Shown one piece after another: positions 5,649-10,973 of a stretch of DNA of 15,135 bases. The stretch covers positions 1 through 15,135 of the forward strand of contig DGRU01000116.1 in NCBI GenBank assembly GCA_002390025.1. Direction: 5' to 3'. The notes beneath the pieces are model-generated. The model was given only the letters and a program-made list of their open reading frames with translations, was not told the DNA's origin and did not search any database. The stretch's first letter is position 1. Every line of letters begins with the position of its first letter. The translations under genes were made by a program, and so were the position numbers. This stretch comes from Lachnospiraceae bacterium UBA4380 (GTDB taxonomy: Bacteria > Bacillota > Clostridia > Lachnospirales > Lachnospiraceae).

Positions 5649-7412
5649 TCAGGTTGACAGGGGATCTGCCTGCTCTTCTGTCTCCGAACCGCTGCCGGAA
5701 TGGATCACCTCGATCGCTGCGCCGTCCTTGAGGCCTGCTCCCCATGTGGTAATGACCTGATCCCCTTCGGAAAGGCCTTCCAGGATCACGATCATCTCGT
5801 TGTTGTAGGCACCTGCAGTGACATTTTTGCGGACGGCCTTATCGCTGCCGTCGCCCTTTTCGGCGACGAAAACATAGGCCTGGTCGTCGTCGTAGTAGAC
5901 CGCGTCAAAGGGGATCATGATCTCGTTTTTGACAGAGTTCGTCACAAGTGTCAGACTCACGCTCGTGTTGGACAGAAGGCTCCTGTCCGTGACAGTCGTG
6001 ATCTGTGCCTCGACCTTGAACAGGCCCTTCTGAGGGTCGACAGCAGTGCCTATGGACGAAATGCTGCCCTTGATCTTCTGTGAGGCATCTTCGAGCTGAA
6101 TCTCATCGCCGATCTGAAGATAGTTGCGCACATCTTCGGGGACATAGAAGGACACCTCCATGGCCTCCTTGTCCGAAATAGTAAAGGCGGGATAGCCCTG
6201 GGCGGAAAGCTGATTCTCGGTGACGTTCACCGCCTCGACAATACCGGAGATAGGGGAGGTGACGGTATACAGATCCTTCTGGTAGCGGGCCGATTCAACG
6301 CCCGTCTCGGCCGCGCGGATCTGGGCATCATAGACCTCCGTTCCGCCGGCTGAGTTTGCGGCATCCTTTGTCGCGTCAATATTGTCCTCAAGGGCTTCGA
6401 TCTGGGTGCTCAGCTGATCGATGGCGGACTCCAGCTGACCGGCCGACGAGGACGCTGTCTGGTAGGCAGAGGCAGCAGAGCTGCTTGCGGTCTGTGCCTG
6501 GTCGGCCTGTTCCTTGAGTGTGCTCAGACCGGCCTCGGACAGATATTCCACTGTAAGAGGTATATCGTTGAGCGACTGCAGCAGAAGGGCTGCAATCTGC
6601 TGTTTTTCCACGGGAACCTGATTTGCCGCGGCAGCTGCCTGTTCGGCTGCCTGCCTGGCGGCCTCTGCGGCAGCTTCCGCAGGGTCTGTTGTCTCAGGGG
6701 AAGAAGTCGATCCTTCACCGGGAAGCTCCCCCGCTTCCGGATAGGGCGGCGGGGTCATGGCGACAGCGGTAAGTCCCGCAGTAGTGGCACAGTCCGGGTT
6801 GGCTGCCAGAAATGTCTGGAACTGGATGTAGAGAGCATTTGCGCTCTGGTAGGCCTTATTTGCATAGGTATAGGCCTGTGCGGCCGCATTCATCCCTTCC
6901 TCGAGAGAGGGGAGGGAGGCCTGCAGCTGTTCAAGCTGCTGCTCGGACGATTCCTTCTGCGACTTGAGGGTCTTGAGCTGTCCCTCCATGGAAGTGACGG
7001 AGACATTCGCCTGCTTTTTTGCGGAATTGATCTGATCTTTGGCCGCATCCTTTCCGGCCTTTGCGGAGTTCACCGCATCCTGCGCACTCTGCAGCTGCAG
7101 GTCTGCAGCCTTGTCGTCAAAGCGGCACAGGACATCGCCGGCCTCCACATGGTCTCCGACCTTGACGCTGACCGATTTTACAGTGCCCGAGACCAGGGGC
7201 GTGACATCTACGGAATTGTGGGATCCTATGGTACCGATATAAGTTCCCGTGATCTCCAGATTTCCGCGGGATGCCTTCTGTGTCTCGACACGGGTAAGCT
7301 GAACACTGTTCTGCTGTGTCTTCTGTGTACTGCCGCTGCAGCCGGTAAAAGCTGCTGCCGTGACCAGTAACGCAATCATGGCGGCCGTTGCCCGCCTGCT
7401 AATCTTTCTCAT
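5649..7412 (-). CDS. RND/HlyD-type membrane fusion adaptor, lipoprotein
   Basis: The 587-residue partner of the RND permease has a type II signal (MRKISRR, a hydrophobic stretch and the lipobox AFTGC) with Cys25 as the lipidation site. Two half biotinyl-lipoyl motifs flank the hairpin (SVDVTPLVSGTVKSVSVKVGD at about 67-87; LYTVTSPISGIVEAVNVTE at 381-399), followed by beta-barrel and membrane-proximal domains. Between them is an Ala/Gln/Ser-rich coiled coil (102-206 and 247-376) interrupted by a Pro/Gly/Thr-rich insert (219-246), so it is longer than usual adaptors. I chose the ATG at 7412 because GAGGAG lies seven bases upstream and it gives a clean signal peptide; the ATG at 7436 adds eight poor residues. 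Its start overlaps the marR end by 14 bases, suggesting translational coupling. Confidence 0.92.
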   Translation of the reverse strand: MRKISRRATAAMIALLVTAAAFTGCSGSTQKTQQNSVQLTRVETQKASRGNLEITGTYIGTIGSHNSVDVTPLVSGTVKSVSVKVGDHVEAGDVLCRFDDKAADLQLQSAQDAVNSAKAGKDAAKDQINSAKKQANVSVTSMEGQLKTLKSQKESSEQQLEQLQASLPSLEEGMNAAAQAYTYANKAYQSANALYIQFQTFLAANPDCATTAGLTAVAMTPPPYPEAGELPGEGSTSSPETTDPAEAAAEAARQAAEQAAAAANQVPVEKQQIAALLLQSLNDIPLTVEYLSEAGLSTLKEQADQAQTASSSAASAYQTASSSAGQLESAIDQLSTQIEALEDNIDATKDAANSAGGTEVYDAQIRAAETGVESARYQKDLYTVTSPISGIVEAVNVTENQLSAQGYPAFTISDKEAMEVSFYVPEDVRNYLQIGDEIQLEDASQKIKGSISSIGTAVDPQKGLFKVEAQITTVTDRSLLSNTSVSLTLVTNSVKNEIMIPFDAVYYDDDQAYVFVAEKGDGSDKAVRKNVTAGAYNNEMIVILEGLSEGDQVITTWGAGLKDGAAIEVIHSGSGSETEEQADPLST

Positions 7413-7932
7413 ATCCTGTCTCCTCTTCAGTTCCATAAGGAGTATTGCCTACCAGCTTGTCCAGCAGACGGATCAGCTCCTGTTTCTCTGCATCATCCAG
7501 ATTTACAAACAGACTGTCTACCACCAGAGTGATCTGTGACAGCATGTACTCTGCGCGCCCGACTCCCTTTTCTGTCAGGAAGAGCATCTTGACCCTGCGG
7601 TCGCCCGCCCCGGCCCTTCTCTCCACATAACCGTCTTCCACAAGTCTGTTGATCATCTCGGACAGTGTTGACGGGCTCACTCTGATCTCATCCGCGATCT
7701 CCTTCTGCTTCATCCCTTCCTTCCTGCAAAGGAGAAAGGGCAGCACCGCATCCCGTTTGAGCACACCTGCGGAAGGGCAGTTTTTTTCCTCTCCGGCCTT
7801 CTTTTCGTCCGCACTGTCTGTCCCGGAGGCGGAATCCTGCGGCGGATCACCGCACGGAACCGCCGCAGTCCGCATCATCCGTTCCACATGCCTGAATCTG
7901 TCCAGAATCTCAAGATTTAAACTATTACTCAT
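7399..7932 (-). CDS. MarR-family transcriptional regulator
   Basis: The 177-residue protein has the MarR winged helix-turn-helix at about 60-120: KQKEIADEIRVSPSTLSEMINRL forms the HTH and GYVERRAGAGDRRVKMLFLTEKG the wing, with the typical Asp-Arg-Arg. Flanking helices would form the dimer interface. Such proteins usually repress an adjacent transporter operon and release DNA on binding a small ligand. Here it is the first gene of the operon and overlaps the adaptor gene, so autoregulation from the promoter at 8025-7998 is likely. Oddly, a hydrophilic insert of about 30 residues (about 26-55, with two Cys: Cys27, Cys52) lies between the first helix and the HTH region. AAAGGA before the ATG supports the start. 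Confidence 0.92.
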   Translation of the reverse strand: MSNSLNLEILDRFRHVERMMRTAAVPCGDPPQDSASGTDSADEKKAGEEKNCPSAGVLKRDAVLPFLLCRKEGMKQKEIADEIRVSPSTLSEMINRLVEDGYVERRAGAGDRRVKMLFLTEKGVGRAEYMLSQITLVVDSLFVNLDDAEKQELIRLLDKLVGNTPYGTEEETGYEKD

Positions 7933-7997
7933 GAAAAATCCTTTTCTCTTTCAAAGTATAAATTAGAAATTCGTACCCGTATTGTTCGTCACCGAAT

Positions 7998-8025
7998 ATT
8001 ATACAATAAAGGCAGGACATGTCAA
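7998..8025 (-). promoter_or_regulatory. Promoter of the marR-adaptor-RND operon
   Basis: The minus strand carries a full consensus TTGACA (8025-8020), a 16-base spacer and TATAAT (8003-7998). Transcription would start near 7991, giving a leader of about 60 nt to the marR ATG. The A/T-rich leader (7990-7945) is the natural place for a MarR operator, although I could not find a clean inverted repeat there. A promoter this strong would fit tight repression. Confidence 0.85.
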
Positions 8026-8044
8026 GAAATCCGGCGGCGCAGAC

Positions 8045-8080
8045 AAAAAACCGCAGACAGGACAGGGGTCCCGTCTGCGG
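8045..8080 (-). terminator. Intrinsic terminator after the lipoprotein gene
   Basis: On the minus strand CCGCAGAC (8080-8073) pairs with GTCTGCGG (8058-8051). Inside it GGAC pairs with GTCC around a four-base loop, with a G-T wobble between the stems. Six T residues follow (8050-8045). It lies 40 bases after the lipoprotein stop and just before the marR promoter. Confidence 0.93.
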
Positions 8081-8120
8081 TATACTGAAAGTCCGTTATG
8101 ATTCCCCGGAAAGTCCGGCA

Positions 8121-9278
8121 TTATTCCTGCTCTTCGGAGAGACGGGGGCGGAACTCCGCCACCCTGAGCCCGGTCAGTCTCCCGATTTCGGAAGCGGAGA
8201 AATGATTGTCGTAATACTCGTTCATCCGCACTTTTTTGTCGTTCAGCATATAGTAATAGCCCTTCTGAAGCTTTCCCTTTGCATCGTTGTAGCCGCTCAG
8301 ATCGTTGAAATCATAGGAAAACTCCAGCCTGCTTCCGTCCGCCCCGGTGACAGAGAAGTGCCATGCATTTCCCTGCGGGTCACGGCCCTCGATGCGGAGC
8401 AGTTCGTAGAGGGTGCCGAAGCTGATCCCTGCATATCTGGTGCTGCCGATCACGCCCTGAAAGCACTCCTCTTCGGAGGGAGCGGCCGAAAGGTTCTCCT
8501 CTCCGTCTTCTGTTTCCGATCCGTTTTCGGAGGGCCTGTAGATGCGGACCGTGTTCTGCGCGTGAACAAGAGCATCGATCTCCTCTTCACTGAACTCCTT
8601 CAGAGCATCCTCAAACCTGTAATCAAGGGCGCAGGCCAGAAAGTTGGTGCGCATCCGGGCCAGGTCCTCTTCGCCGATGCTGCCGATCTCTCCGGTCGTA
8701 TCGCCCTCGTCGATCTCGTAGTCGACCGCTCCCCGGATCGGATTGTCGTACCGTGCGCAGTAGGAGACCTTCAGCCCGTGGAAACCGGCTTTCTCAAGTG
8801 CTGTCCGGACTGTAAGCAGATCCTGATAACACTTCTCCAGGCCTTCCAGATCCTGAAAGCTGCAGATCAGTTCCGCCTGCGCAAGTCCCGAAAAGTTCTC
8901 TGTCTTCAGGGAGAGCCGTGTTCCCTTGGGGATCTTGCCGTCCTTGAGCAGGGAGAGGAAGACAGAGCTGTCATAGTCATCCAGCAGCTTATTCTCAACC
9001 GCTTCCAGGGCCCAGTAATAGTCGTCGAGGACATGGAAAGTGATCCCGCTCTCCTCGTCCGTGACGGTCCACAGGTGATCCAGATAACCTTCCTCGTCCT
9101 CCAGGATCTCCTTATAGGTCTCCGAGACCGTCAGTTCCCTGTGGCCGGTGATCTTCCTGGCATAGGATCTGATATCATTGCGCGTGTATTTTTTCACACA
9201 GCCGCTCAGGAGCAGAGCGGAGGCGATCAGAATCAAGAGGACCCCGGCACTTATTGTCCGTTTCCTGCTGCTGCTCAT
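8121..9278 (-). CDS. Putative lipoprotein of unknown function
   Basis: This 385-residue protein begins with a basic N-terminus, a hydrophobic helix and the lipobox LLSGC, with Cys27 as the predicted lipid anchor. It should therefore be tethered to the outer face of the membrane. The rest is hydrophilic and Glu/Asp/Tyr-rich, with no transmembrane segment. An acidic low-complexity stretch lies near residues 255-275. I do not recognise a family; phrases such as FHVLDDYYWALEA and GYYYMLNDKKVRMNEYYDNHFS may be useful seeds for a search. GGAGG lies nine bases before the ATG. It follows the BTAD regulator on the same strand, separated by 183 bases containing a large inverted repeat, and it ends at a strong terminator. 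Co-transcription with, or control by, that regulator is possible but not shown. Confidence 0.85.
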   Translation of the reverse strand: MSSSRKRTISAGVLLILIASALLLSGCVKKYTRNDIRSYARKITGHRELTVSETYKEILEDEEGYLDHLWTVTDEESGITFHVLDDYYWALEAVENKLLDDYDSSVFLSLLKDGKIPKGTRLSLKTENFSGLAQAELICSFQDLEGLEKCYQDLLTVRTALEKAGFHGLKVSYCARYDNPIRGAVDYEIDEGDTTGEIGSIGEEDLARMRTNFLACALDYRFEDALKEFSEEEIDALVHAQNTVRIYRPSENGSETEDGEENLSAAPSEEECFQGVIGSTRYAGISFGTLYELLRIEGRDPQGNAWHFSVTGADGSRLEFSYDFNDLSGYNDAKGKLQKGYYYMLNDKKVRMNEYYDNHFSASEIGRLTGLRVAEFRPRLSEEQE

Positions 9279-9388
9279 ATACCGAATCCTCCTTCCTCTG
9301 ATATTTGAGATTTTCTGTCTGCAGATGCCCGGTCATCGGCGCGGTCATCAAGGACCGCAGCCCGCATGCTGTTTTGCCCCTTGACAGA

Positions 9389-9438
9389 CATATCGTTACG
9401 GTCCGTATTCTGACGGGGATGCGGACTGTAACGATATG
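9389..9438. repeat. 17-bp imperfect inverted repeat between the BTAD and lipoprotein genes
   Basis: CATATCGTTACGGTCCG (9389-9405) is matched by CGGACTGTAACGATATG (9422-9438), complementary at 16 of 17 positions around a 16-base centre. The one mismatch is a G-U wobble if transcribed from plus and an A-C clash from minus. No T-run follows on minus, so it is not a classical terminator. The plus strand has six bases, TTGACA, just before the repeat, but no plus-strand gene follows. It may be an operator for the lipoprotein gene or an mRNA stabilising structure. Confidence 0.75.
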
Positions 9439-9461
9439 ATAAGAATACTTCTGCAGTTCAA

Positions 9462-10697
9462 TCAGCTGCTCTTGCGAAAGGCAGGCTGTCCGTCCGGACC
9501 GACGCTGCTGATATCGTATTTGATGCTGATTCGCTGGCGGCCCACGATAAAGCTCTTGTTGATCCTCTGCTGAACGATGCTGCAGTCCTCCCTGGTAGTA
9601 TTGACCAGGAGGATCAGGCATTGTCCCTTTCCATAGGAGCAGAGTGTGTCACCGCGCCGCACACTGGTGCGCGCGCTCTCGATCAGGCGGTCGCTGAGCC
9701 TGTCCAGAACAGTCCCCTCCTTCATGGGATTGCCCTTGCCGTCCAGAATGGTGCAGAGCATCAGATAGGAGGAGATTCCCATCCTGTCGAGCAGACGCCT
9801 GTTGGATCTGTAGATCCCCTGGAAAACAGGATAGATGCACAGAAAACCTCCGCTGGACTCACTGTCGTTTCCGTTGAGATCCTTCTGGATCTCTTCCAGA
9901 ACCGAGTGCTGGTGGGTGATCCCCTTTCCGAGATGTTCAAACCACTCGACGATCTTGCCGGAGGGATGGATCCCCAGCTCATCCAGATAGTAATTGACGG
10001 TGTGTTCATAGAGGCGGATGGCATCATCGTACTTGCGCATCCTGACAAGGGCCTCCATGGTCAGGGACTCCCAGTCGGACAGGGGGGCAATGACGGAAGC
10101 ATACTGGCCCAGTTCCTTCATGCGCTCATAGTCCCCGAGTTCGCGGAGGATCCTGCCCGCATTCTCGACGCATTCCGCGAAGATCTTCCCGTAGCGCATG
10201 GACTCCCGCACAGCCCAGACATTATTGGTCTGCATGGGCAGGAACTCACCGCCGTATTCATAGCTCGCCTTCAGATAGCTCTCCAGACGCTGCCGGGGAT
10301 CTGTCTCCTCGGCGGCCTGCAGGTAGAGCTTCTCGAATTCATAGGCATCCTCTACCACTGCGATCTCATTGGTCCAGTAAAACGCGTCCTTTTCCGAGAT
10401 GATGTAGTTTACCCTGGGAAGACCTGCCTTTTCCAGATATTTTTTTGCATTATAAATAACGCTGCGCAGAGAGTGATGCGCATTGTCGACCTCCCTGTCC
10501 CCGAAGAGGAGCTCCTCCAGGCGGTCGCGCGTCACACCCTTCTCGCGTGAATGGATCAGAATCTGCAGAAGCGCATTGTTCTGCGATATAGATGATTTTG
10601 AAGAACCTGCAATTGTTTTTCCGTTATAGCTCATGGAAAAACCGCCCAGCATTTTAACGTACAGAACGTCGCTGCGTTTCTCAGCTATAGCTGCCAT
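9462..10697 (-). CDS. BTAD-type transcriptional activator with degenerate GGDEF-like C-terminus
   Basis: The 411-residue cytoplasmic regulator has three parts. Residues 11-110 form an OmpR/SARP-like winged helix (VLYVKMLGGFSMSYNGK; DRLEELLFGDREVDNAHHSLRSVIYNAKKYL). Residues about 115-262 are the helical bacterial transcriptional activator domain (BTAD), with the typical YDDAIRLYEHTVNYYLDELGI. Residues about 285-405 resemble a nucleotide-cyclase/GGDEF fold: SVRRGDTLCSYGKGQCLILL aligns with the usual R-x-x-D-x-x-x-R-x-GGDEF segment, but the signature has become GKGQC. Diguanylate cyclase activity is therefore not expected. GGGAG upstream of the ATG supports the start. No DNA target is known; the lipoprotein gene downstream and its own promoter are candidates. 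Confidence 0.88.
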   Translation of the reverse strand: MAAIAEKRSDVLYVKMLGGFSMSYNGKTIAGSSKSSISQNNALLQILIHSREKGVTRDRLEELLFGDREVDNAHHSLRSVIYNAKKYLEKAGLPRVNYIISEKDAFYWTNEIAVVEDAYEFEKLYLQAAEETDPRQRLESYLKASYEYGGEFLPMQTNNVWAVRESMRYGKIFAECVENAGRILRELGDYERMKELGQYASVIAPLSDWESLTMEALVRMRKYDDAIRLYEHTVNYYLDELGIHPSGKIVEWFEHLGKGITHQHSVLEEIQKDLNGNDSESSGGFLCIYPVFQGIYRSNRRLLDRMGISSYLMLCTILDGKGNPMKEGTVLDRLSDRLIESARTSVRRGDTLCSYGKGQCLILLVNTTREDCSIVQQRINKSFIVGRQRISIKYDISSVGPDGQPAFRKSS

Positions 10698-10815
10698 GAT
10701 CTTTTCTCCCGTATAAATACCTGTCGACTTCTCTTGATCCCCAATGCGGGGCCTTGATCTGCCATTCGCACGGCCATGACCTCATGCCCGTACTACTTCC
10801 AAGATGACCTATACT

Positions 10816-10821
10816 ATTATA
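10816..10821 (-). promoter_or_regulatory. Probable -10 box of the BTAD regulator promoter
   Basis: TATAAT is present on the minus strand about 119 bases before the ATG, with no recognisable -35 at 16-18 bases. A weak -35 is what would be expected of a promoter that depends on an activator. Between this box and the gene (10815-10698) I see nothing else definite. Confidence 0.5.
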
Positions 10822-10874
10822 AACACATTTTTGGGGAAATAGAATTTAATTCGCGTCATTTAAATACCATTTCA

Positions 10875-10915
10875 GTCAAAAAACCCGTCAAAACGAAAAT
10901 AAATATGTGTCAAAA
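10875..10915 (-). promoter_or_regulatory. Three TTTTGAC heptamers upstream of the BTAD regulator
   Basis: On the minus strand the heptamer TTTTGAC occurs at 10915-10909, 10893-10887 and 10881-10875, all in the same orientation, with start-to-start distances of 22 and 12 bases, close to whole helical turns. SARP/BTAD activators bind direct heptamer repeats with about 11- or 22-base periods. The array lies about 55 bases upstream of the -10 box, further than the usual SARP site. Confidence 0.42.
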
Positions 10916-10929
10916 GAAGAAAAATGCAT

Positions 10930-10973
10930 AAAAAAATCCCGATGCAGCTGCCGCTCTGCCCGTCACTGGGCAG
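10930..10973 (-). terminator. Weak terminator candidate after the phosphoglycerol transferase gene
   Basis: CTGCCC/GGGCAG (10973-10968 with 10961-10956) forms a hairpin across the stop codon. Seven T residues follow on minus at 10936-10930. The 19 bases between hairpin and T-run are more than a classical terminator allows, unless an outer CCC/GGG pairing (10970-10968 with 10940-10938) closes a larger stem. Confidence 0.35.

Noticed and set aside
8019..9308. Plus-strand open frame opposite the lipoprotein gene (429 codons)
   Set aside because: The minus-strand reading has a lipobox, a ribosome binding site and a terminator. The plus frame reads through that terminator and has no recognisable features.
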